From assembly GCF_000153825.1 (NCBI RefSeq), contig NZ_DS022299.1:523216-587215 (forward strand): 64,000 nt of DNA, written 5' to 3'. Numbering within the stretch: position 1 is the stretch's first letter; the number at the start of each line of letters is the position of its first letter. Shown piece after piece: positions 8,760 to 18,529 of this stretch. A program made the translations under genes and the position numbers. A model generated the notes under the pieces. The model saw only the letters and a program-made list of their open reading frames with translations. It did no database searches and was not told the origin of the DNA. The stretch comes from Synechococcus sp. RS9916. GTDB lineage: Bacteria; Cyanobacteriota; Cyanobacteriia; PCC-6307; Cyanobiaceae.

Positions 8760-10241
8760 ATGGCTCGACAGCAGGGCTGGTTCGCCCTCATTCTTTCTTT
8801 GGCGATCACATCAGCCCTGTGGCTGTTCGTGATTTCTCCAGGTGTTGATCTGGGGCTTGATCTTCGAGGCGGAAGTCAGCTCCTGCTTGAAGTGCAGCCC
8901 GCCGGCTCCATCACCAAGATCACCAAAACAGAGCTGGAGTCGGTCAAGAGCGTGCTCGACCGTCGGGTGAACAGCCTGGGGGTTGCTGAATCCACCCTCC
9001 AGACGGTTGGAGACGATCAGCTTGTGCTTCAGCTTCCTGGGGAAACAGATCCATCCAAGGCGGCCGAAAAGCTGGGTAAGACGGCTCTGCTCGAGTTCCG
9101 TGCTCAGAAGCCAGGAATTTCGGAAGAAATGCGAGGCCTGCAGAGGCTGCGCAGTCAGGTGAAAAGCATCCTCGCGGCTAAGGAAGCCCGTGGCGATTCT
9201 GATGAAACGTCGATCGATCCTGAGGCGTTTGCCGAAGCACAGAAGGCTCTTGGGCTTGAAGGCTCGGCAGGCAGTGAACAGGAACAACTTGAACAGGTGC
9301 TCGCCAAGGCGGATCGGCAGTTTGCGGATGGGTTTGAGCCTGCAGCTTTCAACGGCAAATTGTTGACTAGGGCCGGAACTCGCGGACCCACTGAGCAGAG
9401 TCCCGGATGGGCCGTCACCCTCAGCTTCAATTCCGAGGGTGGTGACAAATTTGCTGAACTGACCAAATCGATTGCCGGCACCGATCGCCTGCTCGGGATT
9501 TTTCTGGATGGCAGTCCCATCAGCGAAGCATCGGTGGGATCGCAGTTCAAGGTGGCCGGCATTACGGGCGGGAATGCGGAAATCACCGGTCGGTTCAGTG
9601 CCGAGGAGGCCAATGACCTGGCTGAACTCATCAATGGCGGTGCTCTTCCCCTGCCGGTTGAGATCCTTCAAGTGCGCACCATTGGCCCCAGCCTCGGTGC
9701 TGAAAACGTTCAGCGCAGTTTGGTGGCTGCCCTCTCAGGCCTTGCCCTGGTCACGGTGTTCATGGTTCTGATCTACCGCCTTGCTGGAGCGGTAGCAGTG
9801 GTGGCATTGGCTCTTTATGCCTTGTTCAACCTTTCGGTTTACTCCCTGATCGGGGTCACGCTGACCCTCCCTGGCATTGCCGGTTTCATTCTCAGTATCG
9901 GCATGGCAGTGGATGCCAACGTGTTGATCTTCGAGCGCATCAAAGACGAACTGCGCAGCGGAAACACCCTGGTGCGTTCGATCGAAACGGCTTTCTCGCA
10001 GGCCTTTTCTTCCATCATTGACGGCCACCTCACCACCCTGATCAGTTGTGCTGCTTTGTTCACTCTCGGCACCGGCCTGGTAAAGGGATTCGCAGCCACC
10101 TTGGGCATCGGCGTGGTGTTGAGCCTGTTCACCGCCCTGACCTGCACCCGCACGTTGTTGCGCTTCCTGATGGGCTATCAGGGTCTCCGACGCCCCACGA
10201 ATTTCCTGCCCCAGCGGCAGCTTCCCACCCAATCCGCCTGA
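8760..10241 (+). CDS. secD: Protein translocase subunit SecD
   Basis: A 493-residue RND-family membrane protein that, with SecF, uses the proton gradient to pull exported proteins through SecYEG. Seen: an N-terminal helix (FALILSLAITSALWLFVI), the signature GVDLGLDLRGGSQLLLEV, a periplasmic P1 region of about 300 residues, then five C-terminal helices including SIGMAVDANVLIFERIKDE with the conserved Asp. Start ATG at 8760, just after the pdhB stop. In cyanobacteria it may act at both plasma and thylakoid membranes. Confidence 0.95.
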   Translation: MARQQGWFALILSLAITSALWLFVISPGVDLGLDLRGGSQLLLEVQPAGSITKITKTELESVKSVLDRRVNSLGVAESTLQTVGDDQLVLQLPGETDPSKAAEKLGKTALLEFRAQKPGISEEMRGLQRLRSQVKSILAAKEARGDSDETSIDPEAFAEAQKALGLEGSAGSEQEQLEQVLAKADRQFADGFEPAAFNGKLLTRAGTRGPTEQSPGWAVTLSFNSEGGDKFAELTKSIAGTDRLLGIFLDGSPISEASVGSQFKVAGITGGNAEITGRFSAEEANDLAELINGGALPLPVEILQVRTIGPSLGAENVQRSLVAALSGLALVTVFMVLIYRLAGAVAVVALALYALFNLSVYSLIGVTLTLPGIAGFILSIGMAVDANVLIFERIKDELRSGNTLVRSIETAFSQAFSSIIDGHLTTLISCAALFTLGTGLVKGFAATLGIGVVLSLFTALTCTRTLLRFLMGYQGLRRPTNFLPQRQLPTQSA

Positions 10242-10254
10242 ATCTCTTCGCGTC

Positions 10255-11217
10255 ATGATCGCCCTTCAACTCAGTCGATCCCGTCGCCGCGTCTGGTGGA
10301 TTTCCCTGCTGATGGTGGCGTTCAGCATCACCGGTCTTGCCCTCAGCTGGACGAACCCCGCCATCAAGGCGCCTTTGCGCCCAGGCCTGGACTTCACTGG
10401 TGGTACGCAGATCCAGCTCGAGCGACTCTGCGAGGACGCTTGCACACCGCTTCAGGCCAATGCGGTCGAAGCCATCCTCGGGGAAGTTGCCCTCAGTGCT
10501 GATGACACCACCAACGCCCCAAGTCTTGATTCGGCAAGGGTTCAGATTCTCGATGGTGGTCAATCGCTTTCTCTGCGGACTCCAGCGTTATCAGCGGCAC
10601 AAAGCCAAGAGGTGATTGAGGCTGTCACGCCTCTGGCGGGACCGTTTCAGACGCAGGGGCAATCGGTTGACACCATCGGCCCGAGTTTGGGAAGCCAGCT
10701 TCTGCTCAGCAGTTTGGTGTCTCTGCTGGTGGCGTTTGCAGGCATCGCTCTCTACATCAGCATCCGCTACGACGGCCGCTATGCCGTTCTGGCTCTGCTG
10801 GCCCTGGCCCATGACGTGGTGATCGTCTGCGGCATCTTTGCCTGGCTTGGTCTTTGGATCGGTCTGGAGGTCGACAGTTTGTTTGCGGTGTCGCTCCTGA
10901 CCATCGCTGGTTATTCCGTGAACGACACCGTCGTGGTGTTCGATCGCATTCGCGAACGTCAGCGTGAGGATGGTGATCTTCCGATTAACGATCAGGTTGA
11001 CCGCGCCGTGTCTGCCACCCTCACCCGCACCATCTACACCAGTGGCACCACATTGCTGCCTCTGATTGCTTTGATTTTGTTTGGAGGGGCCACGTTGTAT
11101 TGGTTCGCCATTGCCCTTGCCCTTGGAGTGATTGTGGGCAGCTGGTCCAGCATTGCCTTGGCCCCTTCATTGCTCACCATTTGGTCAGGTCGCCCTCGCG
11201 CTTCGGCCAGTGCCTGA
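10255..11217 (+). CDS. secF: Protein translocase subunit SecF
   Basis: A 320-residue partner of SecD. Seen: an N-terminal helix, then GLDFTGGTQIQLE (residues about 43-55), a short periplasmic domain, and the C-terminal five-helix bundle with GYSVNDTVVVFDRIRE, the SecF counterpart of the proton-path motif. It begins 13 bases after secD, so the two are almost certainly co-transcribed. Confidence 0.95.
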   Translation: MIALQLSRSRRRVWWISLLMVAFSITGLALSWTNPAIKAPLRPGLDFTGGTQIQLERLCEDACTPLQANAVEAILGEVALSADDTTNAPSLDSARVQILDGGQSLSLRTPALSAAQSQEVIEAVTPLAGPFQTQGQSVDTIGPSLGSQLLLSSLVSLLVAFAGIALYISIRYDGRYAVLALLALAHDVVIVCGIFAWLGLWIGLEVDSLFAVSLLTIAGYSVNDTVVVFDRIRERQREDGDLPINDQVDRAVSATLTRTIYTSGTTLLPLIALILFGGATLYWFAIALALGVIVGSWSSIALAPSLLTIWSGRPRASASA

Positions 11218-11440
11218 ACGGAATCCAACGCGACCTCGGTATGGAGAGCGATGGTTTCCCGTCCTCTTATTGGCGCTAGCTCTGTTTGATTTACGCATCG
11301 AGTTGATGTTGTTGAGGGATCACATCACCCTCACGGCAATCAGCAACGCAGTGCGTCATCACCTGCTTGCGGTGGTTGTTTTGGTGGCCATGCCTTCGCT
11401 TTGGCGGCGCTACGGCCCCTCGAATAGGCCAGATCACTGA
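11210..11440 (+). CDS. Small membrane protein, 76 aa, overlapping secF
   Basis: GTG start at 11210 overlaps the last 8 bases of secF. One to two hydrophobic segments are seen (WFPVLLLALALFDL and AVVVLVAMPSLW). The frame is open upstream inside secF, but that part is a shadow. Unrecognised; its position suggests a lineage-specific companion in the sec operon. Confidence 0.6.
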   Translation: MPERNPTRPRYGERWFPVLLLALALFDLRIELMLLRDHITLTAISNAVRHHLLAVVVLVAMPSLWRRYGPSNRPDH

Positions 11441-11457
11441 CCTGTGAAAGGGCGTGT

Positions 11458-12456
11458 TTAGGTCCAGCGATCCATGATCTGGCGCACCACGACAAGTTCC
11501 ATGCCGACTTGGAGTACAACAACCAACGGCAGAGCAAGGAGAACACCGGGCAGGCCAAGCAGTGCACCAAGGCTGAGTTGAGCCATTAAGGCCACGGTTG
11601 GCAACAGATTCACGGTGCGCCTCAGCAAGATCGGTGTCAGCAGAAAGGCTTCCAAGTTCTGCAGCACCAGGCGCAGCACCAGCACCTGAAGCATCAAGGT
11701 TGGCGAGACCAGCAGGGCCATGGACAGTGGCAACAGGGTGGCTGCTGTGGGGCCGATGGTCGGTACAAAGGTGAGCAGGCCGCAGACCAGAGCACTCAGC
11801 AGTGCCAACGGAGCTTTGAGAAGGGCGAGTCCCAGCCAGGTCAGCAGAAACACGCTTGTCGCGGAGAGCGTCATGCCAGCCAGCCAGCCGCCAAGGGCCG
11901 TCCGGCATTGATCAAGGACCCGCTTCATCATCGGCCGGGCGGGTCTGGGGGTGGCGGCGATCAGCATGCGTCGATGGGACGCAGGATCCAACACCATCAA
12001 CACGGCCAACAGGCTCATCAGCAGGAGCTGCACAACACCGTTGGCGGCGCCGCCCGCAACCCCGATCAGCTGGGTGCCGACGGGCTCAAGTCGTTCCCAG
12101 CTGAATTGACTGGGCAAGTTCTGCGTCAGGCTCTGCAGTCGTGGCTCGTTGGCCACCATCGTCTGCAGCTTGCTGAACACCACCGGGACGAGCGCGCCCA
12201 GCTGTTGGATCTGGTCGATCAGCTCCGGCACCAGCAGCTGGATGACCAGGCTGCCGCCCAGCACCATGACCAGCAGCACCGCCGCCAACGCAATTGGGCG
12301 GGGCAGACCAAATCGCTGCAGCTTCTGGATTGGGACATCCAGAGCAACGGCCAGCACCACGGCGCCGAACAGCACAAGCAGCACCCAGCGCAGCTCCCAG
12401 ATCAGAAGCGTGAGCACCACAAGGGTGAGGATGGCGAGCAGGTTTCTGGCGTTCAT
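11458..12456 (-). CDS. AI-2E family transporter (PerM-like), copy 2
   Basis: A 332-residue polytopic protein with the family layout: two N-terminal helices, a soluble amphipathic loop (about residues 80-130), then five to six helices ending in the signature LGLPGVLLALPLVVVLQVGME. Family members are proposed to export autoinducer-2 or act as ion antiporters; the substrate here cannot be told. Copy 1 lies 13 bases upstream. Confidence 0.85.
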   Translation of the reverse strand: MNARNLLAILTLVVLTLLIWELRWVLLVLFGAVVLAVALDVPIQKLQRFGLPRPIALAAVLLVMVLGGSLVIQLLVPELIDQIQQLGALVPVVFSKLQTMVANEPRLQSLTQNLPSQFSWERLEPVGTQLIGVAGGAANGVVQLLLMSLLAVLMVLDPASHRRMLIAATPRPARPMMKRVLDQCRTALGGWLAGMTLSATSVFLLTWLGLALLKAPLALLSALVCGLLTFVPTIGPTAATLLPLSMALLVSPTLMLQVLVLRLVLQNLEAFLLTPILLRRTVNLLPTVALMAQLSLGALLGLPGVLLALPLVVVLQVGMELVVVRQIMDRWT

Positions 12457-12469
12457 CCCCGGCTCTCCT

Positions 12470-13558
12470 TCATCTCAGCGGGTTGAAGCGAAGGTGCTCC
12501 GGTTTCCACCGGTCAAGCATGTCGTGGATGATCACTTCTCGGATAATCACCTGCAGAACCACCGCGAGTGGTAGGGCTAGCAGCAAGCCCAGAGGTCCAA
12601 AGACCACGGTGAACACAAACTGGGCCGTGAGGGTCAGGCCAGGCAACAACTTCACCTGGTGGTGCATCACCGACGGGGTGATCACATAACTCTCCAGGTT
12701 TTGAATCACCACATAAAGGCCGAGAACGGCAAGTGATTTCCAAGGAGCATCCAGAAGAGCAACAGCCATGGGAAAAATGGTGCTCATCGTCGGCCCCACG
12801 TTGGGAATCACGTTGAGAAGCCCGGCCAGAAGTGCGTTGGCGACCACCAGCTTCACGCCCAGCAACGACAAGCCAATGCCGGCCAGCACCCCCACACACA
12901 ACGAACTGATCAGTAACCCCACCATCCAGCTGCTCAATGCTTCACCGCACTGCAGCAAGATGGCGCGCGCCCGTCGCCTGTAAAACGACGGCATCAATTG
13001 GATGGCCACCTCCCGGTAAGCCTGGGGCTGCACGGCCACCATCAAGGTGACGGCGATCACGAACAGCAGCTGCACCAGCCCGCTGCCCAGGTTGCCGGCG
13101 AGCCCCAACAGCTGTTGAAGTCCGCCGCCAAGGCCTGAAGCCAACGTCGCGCTGTCTGGAAGGGCCGTTCCGTTGGACAGGAACTGGGCGCTCCAGTTGC
13201 GAGCGCCTTCGAGCCCGTAGACCCTCCCAGAGATGTTGTTGATGGTCGCGATCGCCAGCTGCTTGAGCTCATTAGCTGCAGCAGGGAGCTGCAGGAGCAA
13301 TTGATGGAACTGGCTGACGAATGGCGGAACCAGGATCGAGGCTCCTATTCCCACCACCAGCACCAGGCCCAACAGGCAAATCAAAAGGGCCCATCCCCTG
13401 GGAATCGGCCAACGTTCCCGCAGACTCCCAACAAGGGTGCAAATCGCCATCGCCAAGACGATGGCGGCGAACAGATGGATCAGCACATCCCGCAGGCTCC
13501 AGAGCAGCAGGCAGGCGGCTGTCAAAGCCGCCAGACCGATCCATTGGGGCAATTTCAC
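12470..13558 (-). CDS. AI-2E family transporter (PerM-like), copy 1
   Basis: A 362-residue paralogue of the downstream gene, with the same arrangement: N-terminal [19 protein letters not shown], a loop of about residues 85-150, and the C-terminal pair [20 protein letters not shown]. Its ATG overlaps the psb28 stop by 4 bases, so psb28, copy 1 and copy 2 form one minus-strand unit. The two copies are clearly divergent, so the duplication is old. Confidence 0.85.
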   Translation of the reverse strand: MKLPQWIGLAALTAACLLLWSLRDVLIHLFAAIVLAMAICTLVGSLRERWPIPRGWALLICLLGLVLVVGIGASILVPPFVSQFHQLLLQLPAAANELKQLAIATINNISGRVYGLEGARNWSAQFLSNGTALPDSATLASGLGGGLQQLLGLAGNLGSGLVQLLFVIAVTLMVAVQPQAYREVAIQLMPSFYRRRARAILLQCGEALSSWMVGLLISSLCVGVLAGIGLSLLGVKLVVANALLAGLLNVIPNVGPTMSTIFPMAVALLDAPWKSLAVLGLYVVIQNLESYVITPSVMHHQVKLLPGLTLTAQFVFTVVFGPLGLLLALPLAVVLQVIIREVIIHDMLDRWKPEHLRFNPLR

Positions 13559-13941
13559 CCGTTTTCGTCATCCGCACCGGCATTCTCGCCGGAGTTTTCG
13601 GAATAGCCCAGGTCGTTTGCGGCTGCGTAACGCTGCGCGAAGCGCATAAAGCGCTCGAAATCAGCCTCACTCTTCCAGGTGTAGGTGGCTTCCAGAGCGA
13701 AGGGTTTGCCGTTCACAAAGCGTCCATTCACTTCCCGAGTGACCAGCGAGCCCTCTTCATCCACCATCCACATGCCGGCGATGTCACCGAGCGTCTCAGG
13801 GGCCAGTGCTTGAGGCTCTTCGAACACGAACTTGGCCTGGCCCGTGCGTCCATCGCGGCTGCGGGTCATACGGATGTCCGGCACGACCGGCTCATTCACA
13901 CCGCGGAAAAACTGAATGGCTGCTTTGCTGCCGTCTGCCAT
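13555..13941 (-). CDS. psb28: Photosystem II assembly protein Psb28
   Basis: A 128-residue protein. Psb28 binds the cytoplasmic side of PSII assembly intermediates (the CP43-free RC47 complex) and helps repair and chlorophyll-protein assembly. Seen: [20 protein letters not shown] at the N-terminus, GMWMVDEEG, and the C-terminal [21 protein letters not shown], all characteristic. A tail of about 20 acidic residues follows. The start at 13941 has GGCGGA upstream; the frame opens earlier, but the extension overlaps mnmH and is not family-like. Confidence 0.93.
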   Translation of the reverse strand: MADGSKAAIQFFRGVNEPVVPDIRMTRSRDGRTGQAKFVFEEPQALAPETLGDIAGMWMVDEEGSLVTREVNGRFVNGKPFALEATYTWKSEADFERFMRFAQRYAAANDLGYSENSGENAGADDENG

Positions 13942-13970
13942 GGAAGATCCGCCCAAGCCAAACGGAGACT

Positions 13971-15032
13971 TTAGAGATGAATGCCGTCCAGTGGCTCTGG
14001 TAGAGGACTGATCAATTGATCGCGCAGTAACTGATCGGCGGATTGTTCGGGATCGAGGCCAGTGAGATCGATGCTTCGCCGCTCCTCCGCCTGTTCCAGC
14101 TCGTGGTCGTAGCAACGGTCGTAGTAATCCAACATGGCCCGGCATGCCGTTGCCCAGTCCTGAGAGGCAATGGCTTCGAGGGCGCGTTGGGTGCGCTGCG
14201 GCCCGAGGCGACGGCTGATGCGTTGCGTGGCATCCGCCAGCTGTTGTCCACCTTGGTGGCCATAGACGGCCACCAATTGCGCGACCCGTTCCTCGGTGGA
14301 GCGTTGAATTTCAAGCACCTCCGCCGCTTGCATCTGCTGAAACAGATCTCTGGGAATGCGGCATCGACCGACTTGGGCACTTTCCGCTTCCATCCAGATT
14401 TCTTGGGCACCGGCATGTCGGTGTTGCTCCAGGGCCTCGACCAGGCGGTTTTCGTAGTGTTCCGTAGTGGGTTGATCGGGGAGACCGAGGCCTCCAAAGC
14501 TGCTACCGCGGTGGTGTGCTAGGCCTTCAAGATCCACCACGGCGACGTTGCGGTTCGCCAGCGCCAGTAGGAGATCAGTTTTTCCGCTGCCAGTCCGGCC
14601 GCCGAGCAGCTTCACCGGCCAGGGACGTGAACATTGCTCCAGCACCCAACGGCGATAAGTCTTGTAACCACCTTCAAGTACCTGGGGTTTCAGGTCCACT
14701 TGGGTGGCCAGCCAGGCCATGCTGTTGGAGCGCATTCCTCCTCGCCAGCAGTAAATCCTGAGTGCTGGATCGTCCGCCGCCGCCTCCTTTAAGGCCCGTG
14801 CCAGAGAAGCCAGAGCGGGGCCGACAAGCTCCAATCCCAGCTCCACGGCTTGATGTCGTCCTTGCTGCTTGTAGGTGGTCCCCACCTCCGCCCGTTGCTC
14901 GTCACTGAACAGCGGGATGTTGATGGCCCCTGGCCAATGCCCCTGTTGGTACTCCCCGGGGCTGCGCACATCCACCAGGCGGCCAGCGGCGCGTCGAAAA
15001 GTGTTGAAGTCGGTTGTCGTTTTGGCGCCCAT
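13971..15032 (-). CDS. mnmH: tRNA 2-selenouridine / geranyl-2-thiouridine synthase MnmH
   Basis: A 353-residue protein with an N-terminal rhodanese domain and a C-terminal P-loop domain. Seen: [20 protein letters not shown] (residues 19-38), the active-site motif [10 protein letters not shown] with Cys95, and Walker [10 protein letters not shown] at about 127-135. MnmH changes the wobble 2-thiouridine of Lys, Glu and Gln tRNAs to the geranylated and then the selenouridine form. Without SelD the product would stay at the thio/geranyl stage; no selD is in the window. Starts at 15032 or 15041. Divergent from gun4. Confidence 0.9.
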   Translation of the reverse strand: MGAKTTTDFNTFRRAAGRLVDVRSPGEYQQGHWPGAINIPLFSDEQRAEVGTTYKQQGRHQAVELGLELVGPALASLARALKEAAADDPALRIYCWRGGMRSNSMAWLATQVDLKPQVLEGGYKTYRRWVLEQCSRPWPVKLLGGRTGSGKTDLLLALANRNVAVVDLEGLAHHRGSSFGGLGLPDQPTTEHYENRLVEALEQHRHAGAQEIWMEAESAQVGRCRIPRDLFQQMQAAEVLEIQRSTEERVAQLVAVYGHQGGQQLADATQRISRRLGPQRTQRALEAIASQDWATACRAMLDYYDRCYDHELEQAEERRSIDLTGLDPEQSADQLLRDQLISPLPEPLDGIHL

Positions 15033-15081
15033 GCCTGACATAGTGGGCCAACGCCGTGCCAGTGAGAGCCGGTCTCGATTC

Positions 15082-15795
15082 ATGCTTTCCGGACTCTCCT
15101 CCACCCCCAGCCTGACCGTCGAGCAGTTGCTGGAGCGATTTCGCACCGGTTCTGCGCGCCAGCGCCGATCTTTGATCCCCACCGTTGAGAAGCGGGCCGA
15201 AGAGCTTGCGTCCCTTGGGTCCGCCGCTCTGGCCGGGTTTGATCCCAAGGGTGACGACTGGGCCGCCGGTTGGCTGCTGCAGGTGTTTCAACGTCAGCAA
15301 CCCCAGGTGCTTCCTTCGCTGTTGGGGGCCTCCAACGGATGGTTTGATGCACCATCGGCGGTGGGGATTGATTACAGCCCTCTGCAGCGCGATTTGCTGG
15401 CGGAACAGTTTGAAGAGGCAGATCGGTTCACCAGCCGGGTGTTGCGGCAGCTCGCAGGGCCTGACGCAGAGCAGCGTGGGTACGTGTATTTCAGTGAAGT
15501 GCCTCCGATGCAAGGCCTGGATTTGATCACCCTCGACCGCCTCTGGACCGCCTATTCCCAGGGTCGGTTTGGTTTCACGGCTCAGGCCAAATTGTTGGCC
15601 GCTCTCGATGGTCGTTACGAGCGTCTGTGGCCACGGATCGGTTGGAAACAGGATGGTGTCTGGACCCGCTATCCCGGGGCTTTCACCTGGAGCCTGACTG
15701 CGCCTGAAGGTCATATGCCCTTGATCAATCAGTTGCGTGGTGTGCGCCTGATGGATGCTTTGCTCAACCATCCTTCTCTGGAAGGACGTCGTTAA
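15082..15795 (+). CDS. gun4: GUN4 tetrapyrrole-binding regulator of Mg-chelatase
   Basis: A 237-residue protein. GUN4 binds protoporphyrin IX and Mg-protoporphyrin and stimulates the ChlH subunit of Mg-chelatase. The N-terminal helical bundle (LTVEQLLERFRTGSARQRRS) and the C-terminal GUN4 core are both present, with YSPLQRDLLAEQFEEAD, PCP-like LDRLWTAYSQGRFGF and RYPGAFTWSLTAPEGHMPL. The start ATG at 15082 leaves only 49 bases to mnmH on the other strand, so the promoters must be compact or overlapping. Confidence 0.93.
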   Translation: MLSGLSSTPSLTVEQLLERFRTGSARQRRSLIPTVEKRAEELASLGSAALAGFDPKGDDWAAGWLLQVFQRQQPQVLPSLLGASNGWFDAPSAVGIDYSPLQRDLLAEQFEEADRFTSRVLRQLAGPDAEQRGYVYFSEVPPMQGLDLITLDRLWTAYSQGRFGFTAQAKLLAALDGRYERLWPRIGWKQDGVWTRYPGAFTWSLTAPEGHMPLINQLRGVRLMDALLNHPSLEGRR

Positions 15796-15862
15796 GGCGT
15801 GATCGGTTGGGTGGCAGCCGCACCTGAGGCCGTTAAGGTCGAATCAGAGTGCTGCTCTGCCG

Positions 15863-16372
15863 ATGGCGTCGAGCGAACACACGGTGGTGTCGTTGACGCA
15901 AAAGCTGCGCCCGCTTTCGCTTGTGCCCACGTTCCGCTGGGCTGATTTCATCCTCCCGTCAACGCTTCAGTTGAGTCCGTTGCTCGAGTTGTTGCTCGAA
16001 CCGGTGACCTGCGAGCAGACCGCCATGCGCTTGGAACTGGGCCTTCAGGAAGCGCTGGTCAATGCCGTACGTCACGGCAATGGAGGCGACAGCGGCAAGT
16101 GGCTGCGGGTGCGGCGGATCCTGACCCCCCATTGGCTCGTGTGGCAGATCCAAGACGAGGGGGAGGGCTTACCGATCGAAGCTCGTGCAGGGGAGTTGCC
16201 GCAGCGTCTGGATGCCGCGCGAGGTCGTGGTCTGTTCCTGATCCATCAATGTTTTGATGATGTGCGTTGGAGTCGGCGCGGAAATCGGCTTCAGGTGGCC
16301 TGCCGTAAACCCCTACAAGATTCGTCTGGCTTCAGCGGTGGGGACAGCCAGGATCCTTCAGTTCCCGCTTGA
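15863..16372 (+). CDS. RsbW-type ATP-binding (anti-sigma-like) protein
   Basis: A 169-residue GHKL ATPase domain. Seen: N-box ELGLQEALVNAVRHGNGGD, G1 box VWQIQDEGEGLP, and G2-like ARGRGLFLIHQCFDDVRW. These match the serine-kinase anti-sigma family (HATPase_c_2) that in other bacteria phosphorylates an anti-sigma antagonist. No partner sigma or STAS gene is adjacent. Its 3' end overlaps the convergent gene by 41 bases. Confidence 0.82.
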   Translation: MASSEHTVVSLTQKLRPLSLVPTFRWADFILPSTLQLSPLLELLLEPVTCEQTAMRLELGLQEALVNAVRHGNGGDSGKWLRVRRILTPHWLVWQIQDEGEGLPIEARAGELPQRLDAARGRGLFLIHQCFDDVRWSRRGNRLQVACRKPLQDSSGFSGGDSQDPSVPA

Positions 16373-16586
16373 GCCATCGCAGGCCCTGCTCGGTGAGAGC
16401 ACAGGCATCAGCGTTGCTTCCTCCTTTCAACAGCTGGAGCAGTGCACCGGTGAGCAATTCGGCAGCACGACGATCGGCATCGGTTTTCAGAGCGTGCCAG
16501 TTCCGGTCCGTCAGGCGTAAGTGTTCATGGAGGTCCTGAGCTAGGGCAGCGGCTTCAGCAGGCCATTCGGTGGAGCGTGCAGGCAT
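16332..16586 (-). CDS. Small helical protein, DUF6439-like, 84 aa
   Basis: Almost entirely alpha-helical: EWPAEAAALAQDLHEHLRL, then DADRRAAELLTGALLQLLKG, then a basic C-terminus. It resembles a small conserved cyanobacterial family I know as DUF6439; function unknown. The final 41 bases overlap the RsbW-like gene on the other strand, tail to tail. Confidence 0.7.
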   Translation of the reverse strand: MPARSTEWPAEAAALAQDLHEHLRLTDRNWHALKTDADRRAAELLTGALLQLLKGGSNADACALTEQGLRWLKRELKDPGCPHR

Positions 16587-16722
16587 TGCGCTGCGGAATC
16601 AAGCGATCAACCTCCCTATCCTGCAGGGTGATCCCCGTTGATGCGGCATGGGTGCCCGCTGGAGCCGTTCGCATCGTCAGCTCCCTCGGCATGGCCATCA
16701 GCGCCACTCGGGTGAATGGAGG

Positions 16723-16980
16723 ATGTTGCATGGTCTGGCGCGGCTGCTGGTGGTGCTTCAGCAGTTCCAGGGTTCTCGCGCCAAGCCGAGACGATCTTTG
16801 GGTCTACGCGAGCGCCGACTCCATCAACGCCATCGCCTGCTTCAGCAGTTGGCTGAGGCCAATCCAGCCTTTCAGCAACTCACTCCCCCGGCGAAAGGCT
16901 GGTGGCTCTGGCACGGTCTGCGCTGGGGTGGCCCTGCGGTGTTGATTGGGTGGTGGCTCGCTCAGGCCGCCACGGGTTGA
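16723..16980 (+). CDS. Small basic protein with a C-terminal hydrophobic helix, 85 aa
   Basis: A basic, arginine-rich helical segment (about residues 22-45) is followed by a C-terminal hydrophobic stretch (GPAVLIGWWLAQAATG), suggesting tail anchoring. The frame opens at 16648, but the first 25 residues are low-complexity Arg/His; the ATG at 16723 has GGTGA 7 bases upstream. Overlaps the convergent gene by 19 bases. Unknown. Confidence 0.6.
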   Translation: MLHGLARLLVVLQQFQGSRAKPRRSLGLRERRLHQRHRLLQQLAEANPAFQQLTPPAKGWWLWHGLRWGGPAVLIGWWLAQAATG

Positions 16981-17240
16981 GGTCGCACCACCACCACCGA
17001 TGGGGGTCTGACGTTGCTGGGTTCAGCTTGATCACGGATCCAGGCCTGGTGAAGAGCACGACGGCGTCTGTCTTCAGCGAGAACAAGCCGGTCAGCGGCG
17101 CCCTGGGGACTTTCCCCGGGGTACATCCGCGTTCGCAAGCAGATCCCAAACCCGGTGGCCTCCACCTGCACATGCCCCTCCATCAGCACAACTTCAAAGG
17201 TCCAACCTTGAAGCCAGCGCACCTGAAAGGGGTTGGTCAT
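16962..17240 (-). CDS. Hypothetical protein, 92 aa
   Basis: A compact soluble protein: beta-strands WTFEVVLMEGHVQVEATGFG and LRTRMYPGESP, then a helix with RLVLAEDRRRRALHQ, and a basic-proline tail. The composition and strand/helix alternation look genuine. No family recognised. It runs in the same direction as neither neighbour; convergent overlap with the gene ending at 16980. Confidence 0.65.
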   Translation of the reverse strand: MTNPFQVRWLQGWTFEVVLMEGHVQVEATGFGICLRTRMYPGESPQGAADRLVLAEDRRRRALHQAWIRDQAEPSNVRPPSVVVVRPQPVAA

Positions 17241-17312
17241 GTCCTTCCTGATCCGTGTGGTTGAACCCTATGGACCGACAGAGGCAGCTGGCAGGGGGGT
17301 GTCAGCGAATGC

Positions 17313-18380
17313 CTATGCCGTTGGCGGTTTGGTGGCGGTCCAAACCCGGGTCATGAAGTGGGAGTCGGCGGCAATTCCTGTGAAGCCAGCCTGTTGAAGG
17401 CGACGTTCCATGTCATCGCTGATGTAATCGCGGTAATAAGGCTCGTGGAAGGCCTTGCGGAAGTTGTCCATCGCGAGTTCGAACTGAGGAGAATCCGCCA
17501 ACTGGATGGAATCCGCCAGAACGAACACTCCGCCTGGCTCCAACACCCGATAGCACTGGTTGATCACGGCCTGACGGGCCTCCCCAGGGAGTTCATGCAT
17601 CAGGAACACGCAGGTCACGGCCTGGGTGCTTCCGTCCGCGAGGGGGATGGACTCACCATTGCCTTGGAGCAATTGCACCAATGGGCTGTCACCTTGGTTC
17701 AACCAACGGTTGGCCTGCCGCAAATAAGCCTCGGAGAGATCGACTCCCACAAGGGTTGCTTCGGGCAGTGCTGCACGGATCTGTTGAAGCGTGCGTCCAG
17801 TGCCTGTGGCCACATCCAGAACCTTGAGACTTGCGGAAGGTCGTCCTTCAAAGGCCCGCAGACCGCGCTTCAGAGGGGCAATCACGCGCCTGCGCATGGC
17901 GTCAGCAGCGCCGTTGAACAGGATGTCCACCTGGAGGTCGTAGAGCTCAGCGGAGTGGTCGCTCAGGTAGCCATCGGTCTGGTGATGGAAGTTTTGAAGG
18001 TAGTAGTCGGGATAAAGCGCTTCATCAGCATGATCCGGCAGGTCGCGCACATTGCGCTCCCGACGGCGATTCCAGGTCGAAGGAAGATCGAGCCATAAAC
18101 GCGGATAGCGGGTGGCCCAATCGACCCAAGGCAGATCAAATAACTGACTTTTCGGATAGAGCCCTTGCTCTGCTTCCCGCCAGTCGAGATCCTCAAGATC
18201 GGCCATGGCCTGTCGCAACTGCATCAGCATCTCGGCAGGCACAGGTTCGGTGCTGGGTGTCACCTCCGGCGCCATCAATTCCATCAGTTTTGTGCTGATT
18301 TCTTTGTGGGCTAGCCCCGCCAGACTCCGGCTTTGCTGCAGGGTGCGATAAGCGATCTCGGTCAGGGTGGGCGTCGCCAT
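17313..18380 (-). CDS. Class I SAM-dependent methyltransferase
   Basis: A 355-residue protein: an N-terminal helical region of about 180 residues, then a Rossmann methyltransferase domain with motif I VLDVATGTGRTL, motif II VGVDLSEAYL, and VLEPGGVFVLADS. The N-terminal helices (TLQQSRSLAGLAHKEISTKL) are typical of a cyanobacterial subgroup related to UbiE. The substrate is unknown; lipid or quinone targets are a guess. ATG at 18378-18380. Confidence 0.82.
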   Translation of the reverse strand: MATPTLTEIAYRTLQQSRSLAGLAHKEISTKLMELMAPEVTPSTEPVPAEMLMQLRQAMADLEDLDWREAEQGLYPKSQLFDLPWVDWATRYPRLWLDLPSTWNRRRERNVRDLPDHADEALYPDYYLQNFHHQTDGYLSDHSAELYDLQVDILFNGAADAMRRRVIAPLKRGLRAFEGRPSASLKVLDVATGTGRTLQQIRAALPEATLVGVDLSEAYLRQANRWLNQGDSPLVQLLQGNGESIPLADGSTQAVTCVFLMHELPGEARQAVINQCYRVLEPGGVFVLADSIQLADSPQFELAMDNFRKAFHEPYYRDYISDDMERRLQQAGFTGIAADSHFMTRVWTATKPPTA

Positions 18381-18529
18381 CGCAGCGGGGCATCAACAGG
18401 TGGCCACCTATTCCAGCGGATCCCGGGCGACGCTGTGGCTGCCCAATTTCCGAGCCGCCTGCTTGGTGCAGGTCTGGGTGGAGGCTGAGACAAAGTTTCC
18501 ACGCAAAACCCAATCCGAACGAGCAATTG

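Noticed and set aside
11214-11460. Possible riboswitch or attenuator after secF
   Set aside because: No stem with a T-run or recognisable aptamer; the bases are accounted for by the small membrane gene at 11210.
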